A DNA stretch of 64,000 nt from Thermoplasmata archaeon (GTDB taxonomy: Archaea; Thermoplasmatota; Thermoplasmata; UBA10834): assembly GCA_020696365.1 (NCBI GenBank), contig JAEHCM010000004.1, positions 62,001 to 126,000 of the forward strand. The letters are read 5' to 3'. Below are positions 49,959 through 58,148 of the stretch, piece by piece. The position numbers and the translations under genes were made by a program. The first letter of the stretch is position 1. Each line of letters begins with the position of its first letter. Below the pieces are notes generated by a model. The model saw nothing but the letters and a program-made list of their open reading frames with translations, was not told the origin of the DNA and ran no database searches.

Positions 49959-51032
49959 ATGGAAACGGCCATCATCCTCTGCGAGGGCGGGTTCGGCACG
50001 CCGGCGGGCAAGACCGCTGCAGGACTGGTGAGACATTCGCTACGGTTCAGAATAGTCGGGATCGTGGACAGCAAGACCGCTGGACGTGACGCCGGAGAGG
50101 TGCTCGATGGGAGGAGGAACGGCATCCCGATCTTCGCATCGGTCAAGGCTGCACTTGCCGGTCTAGCAGAGAAGCCGCAGTTCATGATAATCGGAGTAGC
50201 GACGGTCGGCGGCATGCTGCCGGACGAGTTCAGACAGCCCGTCGTGGACGCCATCGAAGGAGGCGTCAGCATGATGTCGGGGCTTCACGAGTGGCTCGGA
50301 GATGACGACGAGCTGAAGGCGCTCGCCGCTAAGAACGGCGTCGCACTCCACGATATACGAAGAGAGCCGCCCCTTCGCGAACTTCACAAATACTTGAATC
50401 TAGCAGGCGAGCTGGATTGCATCAGGATACCCGTTCTGGGGACTGACGCCGCAATAGGCAAGAGAACCACCGCAGTCGTGCTCGCCAAGGCGCTCAGCGA
50501 GCGTGGTATACGCACTGCGTTCGTCGCCACCGGTCAGACCGGGCTCATGCAGGGTTCGAAGTACGGCATACCGTTGGATGCCATAAGAGGCGACTACGTC
50601 GTCGGTGAGCTCGAGAACGCGATAGTGACGGCGTACAACGAGGAGAGACCTCAGGTCATAATCATCGAAGGGCAAGGAGCACTAAGCCACCCCGCGTACG
50701 TGACGGGATCGAGGGCGATAGTCAGCGCGTCCCAGCCCCAGACGGTCGTTCTCGTGCACGCTCCTGCCAGAAAGTACAGGAGCTACGCGGACGATGAGCC
50801 TCACATGCTGCCTGGCGGCACGATAGAGCGCGAGTCTGAACTCATCAAGGTCTATGCGGGCTGCGACGTCATAGGTATCGCCCTGAACCCAGAGTCGCTA
50901 ACGAGGGAAGAAGTCATCCGAGTCACCGCGGAACACGAGGAAAAGTACGGCGTACCCGCGTGTGATGTGCTGGTCGACGGCCCGGGAAAGATAGTCGATG
51001 CGATAATCAAGCGGTTCTTCTCAGAGAGCTGA
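49959..51032 (+). CDS. DUF1611 P-loop protein (DgcN-like)
   Basis: A 357-residue DUF1611 protein. An N-terminal Rossmann-like domain (METAIILCEGGFGTPAGKTAAGL, RIVGIVDSKTAGRDAGEVLDG) is followed by a P-loop domain with GTDAAIGKRTTAVVLAKAL, VATGQTGLMQGSKYG and IIIEGQGALSHPAY. DgcN, a characterised member, takes part in bacterial D-glutamate breakdown as an N-acyltransferase; other members are linked to dipeptide epimerase genes. Neither partner is seen here, so the reaction is open. ATG 49959 is set by the TATA position and by homology. Its 3' end overlaps the convergent ksgA by 26 nt. Confidence 0.88.
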   Translation: METAIILCEGGFGTPAGKTAAGLVRHSLRFRIVGIVDSKTAGRDAGEVLDGRRNGIPIFASVKAALAGLAEKPQFMIIGVATVGGMLPDEFRQPVVDAIEGGVSMMSGLHEWLGDDDELKALAAKNGVALHDIRREPPLRELHKYLNLAGELDCIRIPVLGTDAAIGKRTTAVVLAKALSERGIRTAFVATGQTGLMQGSKYGIPLDAIRGDYVVGELENAIVTAYNEERPQVIIIEGQGALSHPAYVTGSRAIVSASQPQTVVLVHAPARKYRSYADDEPHMLPGGTIERESELIKVYAGCDVIGIALNPESLTREEVIRVTAEHEEKYGVPACDVLVDGPGKIVDAIIKRFFSES

Positions 51033-51843
51033 CGAGTTCGAGAAAGGCGTCCGATAGCTCGCCGATATCCTCTGGCGTTAGCTGTTCAGCCCTCTTCGAC
51101 GCATTGGGCAGGCCTCCGAAGTCGGGAGTATCGGTCGCTCCGGCGAAGTACCCCCTTGACGTAGGGTTTCCCGCAAGCGCGTTCATCACCTTCTTCCTCC
51201 TGTGGGAGAAGATGGCTTTCGTGACATCGTAGAAGACCTTCTCGTCTGCCACGGAGAAAGACGGCTTCCTTGGAGTCAACACGACGACGCTCGAATCGAC
51301 CCTTGGCTGGGGCCAGAACGCCGCCCTCGACACTTTCATGGCCATCTCGCAATGCGCCCGGTAGTACACCCCTACTGACAGCCGGCCGTAGTCCCGGGTC
51401 CCAGGCTTGGCCGTCATCCGCTGAGCGAACTCACGCTGCACCATCAGGACCGCCTTCTCGAACCCGATCTCGAGCAGCCTGAAGGTGATCGGCGACGAGA
51501 TCTGGTATGGAAGGTTGGACACGACCTTCTGGAACTCAGGGAGGAAGGCGCTGACAGCATCCCCGTGAACCAGTCGGATGCGCTCGCCGAACCTGCGTGT
51601 CAAGAACCTGCAGAAGGACCCGTCGGCCTCGACGGCCACCACTTTCGCTCCGGTGTCGAGGATCGCTTCGGTGAGGTTGCCGATGCCGGGCCCAACCTCG
51701 AGAACCACATCGCCGGGTCTGAGCCCAGCCAGCTCGATCTGACTCCTCATGACCCTCTCGTCAAGCAGAAAGTGTTGACCGAGTCGCTTCGATGGTCGCT
51801 TGTCCAATGACTCCAGGATGGTCCTGACCTCTTCGGCCCTCAT
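51007..51843 (-). CDS. ksgA: 16S rRNA dimethyladenosine transferase (KsgA/Dim1)
   Basis: A 278-residue S-adenosylmethionine-dependent enzyme that dimethylates two adjacent adenosines near the 3' end of 16S rRNA. Motifs: RLGQHFLLDERVM (substrate loop), LEVGPGIGNLTE (motif I), VEADGSFCRFL (II), HGDAVSAFLPEF, and VSNLPYQISSPITF with catalytic NLPY (IV). The C-terminal helical domain carries FSHRRKKVMNALAG. ATG 51843 begins the homologous part; the long upstream frame to 52143 is antisense-type noise in DUF655. It is the last gene of the Pus10-L21e-RpoF-DUF655-KsgA cluster, conserved in archaea. Confidence 0.96.
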   Translation of the reverse strand: MRAEEVRTILESLDKRPSKRLGQHFLLDERVMRSQIELAGLRPGDVVLEVGPGIGNLTEAILDTGAKVVAVEADGSFCRFLTRRFGERIRLVHGDAVSAFLPEFQKVVSNLPYQISSPITFRLLEIGFEKAVLMVQREFAQRMTAKPGTRDYGRLSVGVYYRAHCEMAMKVSRAAFWPQPRVDSSVVVLTPRKPSFSVADEKVFYDVTKAIFSHRRKKVMNALAGNPTSRGYFAGATDTPDFGGLPNASKRAEQLTPEDIGELSDAFLELVSSLRRTA

Positions 51844-51868
51844 TTCGAGTGCCTCTCCGTCACCATGG

Positions 51869-52417
51869 TCATCGCGAGACGAACAGCCGGTACTTCTCGT
51901 TCGGGTTCGAAAGCTCCTCCCCGACCCTCTTGGCGATGAGCTTGTCCACCTGATGGGCCATCGGCACCCTTTTGCCGACGTCCTCGAAGTCCACGAACGG
52001 CCCCTTCTTCCTCTCCTCGATGATGCTCCACATGGTCTTCTTGCCCAAGCCTGGGAGTAACTCCAGCATGTGGAAGCGCGTGGTGATCGGCTGAGCCTCG
52101 TTGAAGAACCTGACGAACCTCGGTTCGTTCGCTTTGATGACATCCATGACCACGTACGGGAGCTCGCTCTGCGCGGCGTTCGTAAGTTCGCTGTAGCTGA
52201 TCCTACGCTTCACATGCAGTATCTCCTGCCTGAGATCGAGGTCCTTCCCGATGTATACGCGGTCGCTGGCCGTTATCTTGGCATCAGGCCGAGGGACGAG
52301 CTCGAAGAGCTTGAACTGTGCCTCACCCAGCGCATACGCCACTGGCTCCTGCTTGAACTTCCGTTCATCGGGCAGACCCTGGGGTAGATAATCTAGAATG
52401 CGTGCATAGTCTTCCAA
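51869..52417 (-). CDS. DUF655 RNA-binding protein
   Basis: A 182-residue archaeal DUF655 protein. It opens MEDYARILDYLPQG, typical of the family; an S1-like beta domain (AKITASDRVYIGKDLDLR) comes next, then a helix-hairpin-helix region (LELLPGLGKKTMWSIIEERKKGPF). Both modules suggest binding of RNA or DNA. It sits between rpoF and ksgA, 21 nt after the former's stop, in an order common in archaea, which hints at a role in ribosome maturation or transcription. Confidence 0.93.
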   Translation of the reverse strand: MEDYARILDYLPQGLPDERKFKQEPVAYALGEAQFKLFELVPRPDAKITASDRVYIGKDLDLRQEILHVKRRISYSELTNAAQSELPYVVMDVIKANEPRFVRFFNEAQPITTRFHMLELLPGLGKKTMWSIIEERKKGPFVDFEDVGKRVPMAHQVDKLIAKRVGEELSNPNEKYRLFVSR

Positions 52418-52438
52418 CGAGAATTCCCCCCAAGCTCG

Positions 52439-52759
52439 TCAGAGATACTTCCCCACTACGCTAAGTATCTTTTCGACGTCCTTCTTCTCCAAGTTCGCAC
52501 GTTCCTTGGCGAAGATCACCCTCACGTCGTCCGGATGCGTCGGCATCACGTCGGTTAGCTTGACGGCGCTGGACTCCGTCACGAATTCGAGCTCCCCAAG
52601 CTCTTTCATGAGCTTCTTGGCCTTCTTATGCTCTAACTTGGAGAATTTCTCGCAGTGCTCGAGGGCTAGCTTCTGCTCTGCTGTCAGCTCCTGCTCCTCC
52701 TGTCTCGCAAGGAGTATCTCATTTACCTCAGCCAGAGGGGCTACCTTCTTGTTCTCCAT
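52439..52759 (-). CDS. rpoF: RNA polymerase subunit F (Rpb4 homologue)
   Basis: A 106-residue subunit that pairs with RpoE (Rpb7) to form the stalk of the archaeal RNA polymerase. It shows the acidic helical N-terminus (APLAEVNEILLARQEEQ), the KAKKLMKELGELEFV segment and the C-terminal HRDC-like helices (HPDDVRVIFAKERANLEKKDVEKILSVV). It follows L21e by 19 nt and precedes DUF655. Confidence 0.94.
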   Translation of the reverse strand: MENKKVAPLAEVNEILLARQEEQELTAEQKLALEHCEKFSKLEHKKAKKLMKELGELEFVTESSAVKLTDVMPTHPDDVRVIFAKERANLEKKDVEKILSVVGKYL

Positions 52760-52778
52760 GAAAACACCAGCCCAACTT

Positions 52779-53072
52779 TCAGGCCGCCTTCCTCAGGTGC
52801 TCAGGCCTGACTATTATCTTCTTCATCTTGCGACCGTCCCTTATGTCTAGCAGGTAGGCGCCACCCTGCATACCAGCGACGGTGCCAGTCTTCCCGTGAA
52901 ACCTGGCATGGGGCATCCCTTTGTGCATGCTCGGATCGAGACTTACGCTGGCCTTGTCACCGACTTCGAACCTCTGGAACATCCTTGTGATCGGAGAGAG
53001 TCCTCTATCCCTCGCACGCTTCTGCATCACGTACCGTGTCCGACGCCGTCCTCCTTTCGAAGCTTTGACCAA
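52779..53072 (-). CDS. rpl21e: Large-subunit ribosomal protein L21e
   Basis: A 97-residue ribosomal protein: MVKASKGGRRRTRYV at the N-terminus, RARDRGLSPITRMFQRFEVGDKASVSLDPSMHKGMPHARFHGKTG with the SH3-like core, then DIRDGRKMKKIIVRPEHLRK. TTG 53072 is chosen because L21e proteins normally begin (M)VK-S-KG; the frame from GTG 53093 would add seven unconserved residues and overlap pus10. GGGGGCGTGA precedes it. It starts 4 nt after the Pus10 stop. Confidence 0.94.
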   Translation of the reverse strand: MVKASKGGRRRTRYVMQKRARDRGLSPITRMFQRFEVGDKASVSLDPSMHKGMPHARFHGKTGTVAGMQGGAYLLDIRDGRKMKKIIVRPEHLRKAA

Positions 53073-53076
53073 GTCT

Positions 53077-54288
53077 TCACGCCCCCTTATCACCTATCGA
53101 TATCACGTCCAGCTCGATCACCTCACAGGGCACACCGACGATGTCCGCGACATTCGGCTTCGTTCGGCCGTCATCACCATGCATCAACTCCTTGATGTAT
53201 GTGCCGCTGTCCGCCTCCAAGACGATTACGACCTCCGAACCGACGACCGCCTCAATCTCTACTCTATGAACGGTCCTGACGCGTTCAAGGTCTGCACGCC
53301 TGTGGGCCACCCTGTTTGGGGTGAGCTGCCTTATAGGTTTTTCGGCCAATACACGAGGTATATCATTAAGCTTTCTGTGGTCGAATTCCCCCTGGAACCG
53401 TACACTGACCCTATAGGTCTTGGGACAAGCGGCGCTCTTTATCGCCCGCACCTCGCCCCTCGTCGAGGGTCTGAGCCCTTCTACCTCGACCAGCCCCTTG
53501 GCCGAGGCGTTCATCTCTTCCTCGGCTGCGACGATGTCGATAGACCTCTTCTGCGGCCTCCTGACCTCCGCCACGAACGGCCTACCGTTCCCCAGCATGA
53601 GGGCGTCGATGTCCTCCCTTCCCATGCCATGGAAGTACTCCTCGTCCCCCTCTGCACGCCTCATCAGGATGGGGCCTATCATATCCTGGACGCTCGACTC
53701 ATACATTCTTCCAACGCCGTTGCACCTGGGACAACCCTTGCCACGACATTCACGGCACGGCCATCTCGTCTGAGGCAGCTCCCTGCTGAACTTCCGATAC
53801 CGTCCATAGAAGAACAAAGGGGTCACATCCGCCGTCACACGGTCGAACATGGTGTCGACGATGAAGACGACGTCCGGGTTCTTGAACTCGACTGGCTTGC
53901 CCAAGGCAGCCTCCACCACCTTGCCGATCTCCCGGTTCATCTCACCCTTTATAGACTCGCTTTCGGAAGCGCTGGAATCGGCCCATAGCTGCTCCTCCCG
54001 CTCGATGACGGCGGGATCCACCTTCGATCCGACGAGGAAGTTGGAGTGCTCGAAGGGCGCGGAGGACTTCTCCACCAGCCTTCCGAACTTGGGCACTTCC
54101 GAAAAAAGACCCCTACAGATATGACAGTCTCCGCTCTCCTGCGTCGGGAGGCTCACCAGATACCGAGTGATCGCGCCCCGTTGCCGGTTAGACATGCCTG
54201 TGGAGACGCTGGCGAACAGCCTTCCAAGGCAATGGTTGCACAGGGGCCGCTCGAGCGCACTCCCTGCGATCTCTAGCCTTCTGGACAT
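53077..54288 (-). CDS. pus10: tRNA pseudouridine synthase Pus10
   Basis: A 403-residue enzyme that forms pseudouridine at positions 54 and 55 of archaeal tRNA. The N-terminal THUMP-containing part has two Cys pairs (LCNHCLGRLF and CHICRGLF) for zinc, with a further WPCRECRGKGCPRC. The catalytic domain carries GREDIDALMLGNGRPFV with the active-site Asp, and SGTYIKELMHGDDGRTKPN near the end. ATG 54288 lies ~27 nt after the TATA box at 54315-54325, so the mRNA is leaderless and the eight extra residues from 54312 are rejected. It heads the ksgA cluster. Confidence 0.95.
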   Translation of the reverse strand: MSRRLEIAGSALERPLCNHCLGRLFASVSTGMSNRQRGAITRYLVSLPTQESGDCHICRGLFSEVPKFGRLVEKSSAPFEHSNFLVGSKVDPAVIEREEQLWADSSASESESIKGEMNREIGKVVEAALGKPVEFKNPDVVFIVDTMFDRVTADVTPLFFYGRYRKFSRELPQTRWPCRECRGKGCPRCNGVGRMYESSVQDMIGPILMRRAEGDEEYFHGMGREDIDALMLGNGRPFVAEVRRPQKRSIDIVAAEEEMNASAKGLVEVEGLRPSTRGEVRAIKSAACPKTYRVSVRFQGEFDHRKLNDIPRVLAEKPIRQLTPNRVAHRRADLERVRTVHRVEIEAVVGSEVVIVLEADSGTYIKELMHGDDGRTKPNVADIVGVPCEVIELDVISIGDKGA

Positions 54289-54314
54289 GGTACAAGTCGG
54301 TACGAGGTTCAACT

Positions 54315-54325
54315 GATATTTATCG
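54315..54325 (-). promoter_or_regulatory. TATA box for the Pus10-KsgA cluster
   Basis: Minus-strand CGATAAATATC, 27 nt before the Pus10 ATG, so initiation falls almost on the start codon. Confidence 0.65.
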
Positions 54326-54353
54326 TTATCTGACCGTCACGCGTGCACCCATG

Positions 54354-54917
54354 TCAAACGCCCACGCACTCGAAATGCTCCTTGGAGTAGTCCCAAAGGG
54401 GCTCCTCCTTCTTCGTCATCATGGTCTCAGACCACCTCGGCAGGGCGGATGAGAGGGCTTCGGCAAGGCTTCCGAGATCGAAGCTGCTGGCCGCCGCGTC
54501 GTACACGAGGTAGCTGACGAACACTGGCTCCCCTTTCACCTCGTCCTCTTCGAGAGAGAAGTAGACGCGGGCACGGAGCACCCTGTTGAGCTCGTACACC
54601 TCAGCGGCTAGCGAATACCCCTTCCCGAGGACCGATGAAATCTTGATGCTGTCCAGGTCGGCCAGGGCGTCCTCGTTGATGGTCCAGTTCATCTGACCCT
54701 TGTAAGTCCCCAGCTCGTACTGCAGCGGTGACATACGCAGCTTCTGGCCAGTTTCCAGCGTCAGCCTCGTCCACAGCCTGAGAAACAGATGTGACACCAG
54801 AGACATCACACGAGCGCGCTCGTCCATCCCCGTCAATGCTTCAGGAGCTATTGTCTTCAAGTCCTCGCGGAAGCTCTGCGATATGTCGTCAGCCATCGTG
54901 TCCGAAAGTATGTCCAT
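54354..54917 (-). CDS. Hypothetical protein, last gene of the aIF1A-RIO1-KH unit
   Basis: A 187-residue soluble protein of unknown family. The N-terminal half is helical (DDISQSFREDLKTIAPEAL, RVMSLVSHLFLRLWTRL); the C-terminal half is predicted mixed alpha/beta (LRARVYFSLEEDEV, VSYLVYDAAASSFDLGSL) and ends WDYSKEHFECVGV. There are no signal peptide, TM or recognised catalytic motifs. It lies 27 nt downstream of the KH-domain gene on the same strand, so it may be transcribed with the translation genes. Confidence 0.75.
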   Translation of the reverse strand: MDILSDTMADDISQSFREDLKTIAPEALTGMDERARVMSLVSHLFLRLWTRLTLETGQKLRMSPLQYELGTYKGQMNWTINEDALADLDSIKISSVLGKGYSLAAEVYELNRVLRARVYFSLEEDEVKGEPVFVSYLVYDAAASSFDLGSLAEALSSALPRWSETMMTKKEEPLWDYSKEHFECVGV

Positions 54918-54944
54918 CTTGGTATTTCAATCGTGCCGTGCCCA

Positions 54945-55493
54945 CTATCGGAAACCCATACCGTCGATCTTGATTACCGCCCTCTTGCTTTCCAGGAATT
55001 TGTAGACGGCCGAATGTTCGCTTCCGGACAACAACATGTCCAGAGCCCGTCGGGCGATATCCAGCTGGACAGTGTCACCGATGATCGCGACCGTGTTCCC
55101 GTAGACGGACACATAGGCGCCCGTGAGCTCCTCGAAGAGTTGTCTAGTCTTTCCCTTGGACCCTATGATGCGAGCGCGCATGCGTGCGACATGCGCCAGC
55201 TTCTTCCCGACGTAGTCGCGAATATCGACGACATTGAGATACCAGTCGTCATCGAGCAGCATCATAGCCTTCTCAGGGGAGAAGCCTCTGCCGACTGCCA
55301 CGACGAAGTCCGTCACTGGGAGGACAAACGATGGGTCCTCGGCCCTAGAGTAATCGATCGTCACGTCGCCCTCCTCGGAGTCGACGGTGATTCTGACACC
55401 GGTGCGCGCCTCTACCTGGGCCTTTATCCCACCTTTCCTGCCGATGAGGACGCCTATCCGGTCCTTGGGTATCCTGACGGACTGACAAGTCAT
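54945..55493 (-). CDS. KH-domain RNA-binding protein (Pno1/Krr1-like)
   Basis: A 182-residue protein with two KH-type domains. The first has VRIPKDRIGVLIGRKGGIKAQVEARTG with the GRKGG loop; the second has IIGSKGKTRQLFEELTGAYVSV with the IIGSKG loop. This is the archaeal counterpart of eukaryotic Pno1/Dim2, which helps small-subunit rRNA maturation together with RIO1 and Dim1 (KsgA). It overlaps the RIO1 gene by 4 nt, which supports a shared function. Confidence 0.92.
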   Translation of the reverse strand: MTCQSVRIPKDRIGVLIGRKGGIKAQVEARTGVRITVDSEEGDVTIDYSRAEDPSFVLPVTDFVVAVGRGFSPEKAMMLLDDDWYLNVVDIRDYVGKKLAHVARMRARIIGSKGKTRQLFEELTGAYVSVYGNTVAIIGDTVQLDIARRALDMLLSGSEHSAVYKFLESKRAVIKIDGMGFR

Positions 55494-56272
55494 CGCTTCC
55501 TGATCTCCCGCAGCTGCTGCTCCACGTCGATGTTCAGGCCATACTTCCTGAAAAACCTTGCCATGTTCGTGACATCCCTAACCAGCATATCCTCGGCGAA
55601 TGGGTGCCGGGTCAGAACGGACTGTCCGACATCGATTATCACGGGGTCGTTGCCGTCCATGAGCACGTTATACTCGCTCAGGTCACCGTGGACGAGCTCC
55701 GCGTCCTGATAGCCACGACGCATATACTCCAGGAGCACGCTCGCCACGTGCTCAGGGTCGTCGAGCGCCACGTTCTTCATCATCGGCGCAGGAGACGCCT
55801 CGGTCCCGATGTACTCCATGACTACGATGTTATCATGATGGGCCACTGGCTCTGGGACCCGAACCTTGGCCTTGGTGAATCTCATCAGATTTCTGTACTC
55901 CTTGGAGGCCCATACCAGGATGAGTTTCCGCCTGTTGCCTGTGACGCCCTCGAACCTGGGGTCGCCCTGGATGTACTTCGCCATGTCTCTGAAGGTGGCG
56001 GTTGATGTGCGGTATATCTTCACGGCGAGGAGGTCACCGTCAGAAGTCATGGCGCGAAAGACGTTGCCCTCCTTGCCCGTGGATATGGGGAAGTCAATCA
56101 TGTCGATAACGCCGTCTGAGAACAGCTTGTAGATCCTCAGGAGGTTCCTCTTGTCGAACACCTCGGCGTAGGTCTTCCTGTCGTCGGAGTCCTTCTTACG
56201 GACCTTCCACGAATCGCGCTCACGCTCGATCCTGCGCTCGAACTCCCGAAAACCACCGCCGACACGAGGCAT
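55490..56272 (-). CDS. rio1: RIO1-type serine protein kinase
   Basis: A 260-residue atypical kinase/ATPase involved in small ribosomal subunit maturation. RIO1 marks: STGKEGNVFRA (nucleotide loop), LLAVKIYRTSTATFRDM with the STATF flexible loop, YIQGDPRFEG, the catalytic LVHGDLSEYNVLM and the metal-binding IIDVGQSV. Length fits archaeal RIO1. It begins 25 nt after the aIF1A stop and overlaps the KH gene by 4 nt. Confidence 0.95.
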   Translation of the reverse strand: MPRVGGGFREFERRIERERDSWKVRKKDSDDRKTYAEVFDKRNLLRIYKLFSDGVIDMIDFPISTGKEGNVFRAMTSDGDLLAVKIYRTSTATFRDMAKYIQGDPRFEGVTGNRRKLILVWASKEYRNLMRFTKAKVRVPEPVAHHDNIVVMEYIGTEASPAPMMKNVALDDPEHVASVLLEYMRRGYQDAELVHGDLSEYNVLMDGNDPVIIDVGQSVLTRHPFAEDMLVRDVTNMARFFRKYGLNIDVEQQLREIRKR

Positions 56273-56297
56273 GGACGTACACCCTCTCGTGACCTAG

Positions 56298-56654
56298 TCA
56301 GAAGATGTCTATCGATTTCGGTATCATCTTCTTCCTGCCCAGGTACATCGCCTGCGTCCTCGTGTACCTGTAGAGTATGTTCGCCTTCTCGTCCTGGAAA
56401 TCCCACGGCTGGACTATGACCAGGTCGCCTTCCCTGATCCACATGCGCTTCCTTATCTTGCCAGGTATGCGCCCCAAGCGGTGTTTCCCATCGGCACACA
56501 TGACGCGTATCCTCGATGCGCCCAGGAGCTGGTCGGCTATCCCGAACATCTCGCCGTCCTTCTTCCTTGGAAGACGCACTCTGACGAACTCGGGTTGTCC
56601 GTCCGCGCCCAACACAATGGGCTCGGGCTTCCTGCCTCTGTATCTACCTGCCAA
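56298..56654 (-). CDS. eif1a: Translation initiation factor aIF1A
   Basis: A 118-residue OB-fold factor that binds the A site of the small subunit during initiation. The conserved body runs VRVRLPRKKDGEMFGIADQLLGASRIRVMCADGK, then LGRIPGKIRKRMWIREGDLVIVQPWDFQDEKANILYRYT. An AT-rich TATA-like element (ATTAAGTATAGG on the minus strand, 56688-56699) precedes it. It is the first gene of the unit with rio1 and the KH gene. Confidence 0.96.
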   Translation of the reverse strand: MAGRYRGRKPEPIVLGADGQPEFVRVRLPRKKDGEMFGIADQLLGASRIRVMCADGKHRLGRIPGKIRKRMWIREGDLVIVQPWDFQDEKANILYRYTRTQAMYLGRKKMIPKSIDIF

Positions 56655-56713
56655 GCAATCAAACCGATGAACGAAGTAATATTCTGCCTATACTTAATGG
56701 TTGGTGGACTCCT

Positions 56714-56776
56714 GGACATGCGTCCAGACCATCGGTTTCGCCCATATCTCAGGGTTCGTGCAGGACATATATGTCC
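56714..56776. promoter_or_regulatory. Two GGAC-GTCC palindromes between aIF1A and argG
   Basis: Site 1 is GGACATGCGTCC at 56714-56725 (6-bp arms CTGGAC/GTCCAG). Site 2 is GGACATATATGTCC at 56763-56776, a perfect 14-bp palindrome. Both are followed by AGA, and their centres lie 50 bp apart, close to a whole number of helical turns. They sit between divergent promoters, ~55-110 bp upstream of the argG TATA element. They look like operator sites for a dimeric regulator; which one is unknown. Confidence 0.55.
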
Positions 56777-56824
56777 AGAATTCGACAAGCCCCGTCGTGA
56801 GATGTTCCGCGGAAGTCACCATCC

Positions 56825-56834
56825 CCATATAACC
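56825..56834 (+). promoter_or_regulatory. TATA box for argGH
   Basis: CCATATAACC, ~34 nt before the argG ATG at 56868; GAGGT lies in the short leader. Confidence 0.5.
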
Positions 56835-56867
56835 CCCCAGGGATAGCTCGGAATCGAGGTCAAACCA

Positions 56868-58148
56868 ATGCACAGCCCTTCGAAGAAGAAAGAGCAGAAG
56901 AAGATCCTGCTCGCGTACTCAGGCGGCCTTGACACGTCAGTGGCGATCCACTGGCTCAAGGAGAAGTACGGTTGTGAGGTCGTCGCCGTGACCGTGGATG
57001 TCGGTCAATCTGACGATCTCAAAGAGGCCATGAGGAGGGCGAAGGCGATCGGAGCGTCGCGGGCATGGGTGATAGACGCGAAGAAGGAGTTCGCGGAGGA
57101 ATACATCGCTCCTGCGATCAAGGCTAACGCGCTGTACGAAGGCAACTATCCGCTCGGCACTGCGCTCGCGAGACCGTTGATGGCGGAGAAGCTCGTCGAG
57201 ATGGCCGAGCGGCTCGGGGCCGATGCTATCGCACACGGCTGCACCGGCAAGGGAAACGACCAGGTCAGGTTCGAAGTGTCCATAATGGCGCTCGCGCCCG
57301 AGATGGAGATACTCGCCCCCGCGAGGGACTGGAACATGTCCAGGGACGAGGAGATAGGGTACGCCAAGGAGCACGGCATCCCGATACCAGTCACATGCGA
57401 TGCTCCGTACAGCATAGACGAGAGCATTTGGAGCAGAGCGATAGAATGCGGGGTGCTGGAGGACGCGTGGGCCGAGCCGCCGGAGTCCATATTCGAGTGG
57501 ACCAAGGGCGCTGACCGGTCCCCGGACTCGGCCGAATACGTCGAGATCGGCTTCGAAAGCGGCTTGCCCGTAAGCCTGAACGGCACGACCATGGACCTGC
57601 TGGACCTCATCGCCTCGCTCAACGACATCGCCGGAAACCACGGTGTTGGAAGGATCGACCACATCGAGAACCGTCTTGTAGGCATCAAGTCGAGAGAGGT
57701 CTACGAGGCGCCCGCTGCGGTCGTCCTCATGAAGGCTCACCAGGACTTGGAGAGCATGGTCATGCCGAAGGACATGACGCACTACAAGCGGACGATGGAG
57801 CAGCAGTACGCGGACCTCGTGTACAACGGGCTCTGGTTCTCGCCGCTGTGCAAGGCGATGGATGCATTCATGGATAGCACTCAACAGAGCGTCACGGGGA
57901 CTATCAAGGTCAAGCTGTTCAAGGGGAGCGCGGTGGTCGTGGGAAGAGAGTCACCGCATTCCATGTACAGCACGGCCCTCGCGACTTACGAGAAGGGCGA
58001 CGAGTTCGACCACTCGGCTGCCAAGGGCTTCATCTACGTGTGGGGACTGCCTCTGAAGGTGGCGAGCCTGGCAAGCGCAGCAAAGAACGGAAACGGTGTG
58101 ATGAATGAGATCGCGGTCAGAGAGGAATCCTCAGGCGTCTGCAAGTGA
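56868..58148 (+). CDS. argG: Argininosuccinate synthase
   Basis: A 426-residue enzyme that joins citrulline and aspartate using ATP, the penultimate step of arginine synthesis. Motifs: AYSGGLDTSVAIHWL (PP-loop), VTVDVGQSDDL, EGNYPLGTALARPLMAEK, HGCTGKGNDQVRFE and CDAPYSIDESIWSRAIECG. The C-terminal tetramerisation arm ends HSAAKGFIYVWGLPLKV. All binding segments look intact. Its 3' end overlaps argH by 44 nt. It could also recycle citrulline made by the DDAH-type enzyme at 27.8 kb (inference). Confidence 0.97.
   Translation: MHSPSKKKEQKKILLAYSGGLDTSVAIHWLKEKYGCEVVAVTVDVGQSDDLKEAMRRAKAIGASRAWVIDAKKEFAEEYIAPAIKANALYEGNYPLGTALARPLMAEKLVEMAERLGADAIAHGCTGKGNDQVRFEVSIMALAPEMEILAPARDWNMSRDEEIGYAKEHGIPIPVTCDAPYSIDESIWSRAIECGVLEDAWAEPPESIFEWTKGADRSPDSAEYVEIGFESGLPVSLNGTTMDLLDLIASLNDIAGNHGVGRIDHIENRLVGIKSREVYEAPAAVVLMKAHQDLESMVMPKDMTHYKRTMEQQYADLVYNGLWFSPLCKAMDAFMDSTQQSVTGTIKVKLFKGSAVVVGRESPHSMYSTALATYEKGDEFDHSAAKGFIYVWGLPLKVASLASAAKNGNGVMNEIAVREESSGVCK

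Noticed and set aside
52921-53988. 355-codon plus-strand open frame across pus10 and rpl21e
   Set aside because: It runs antisense through two well-recognised genes.
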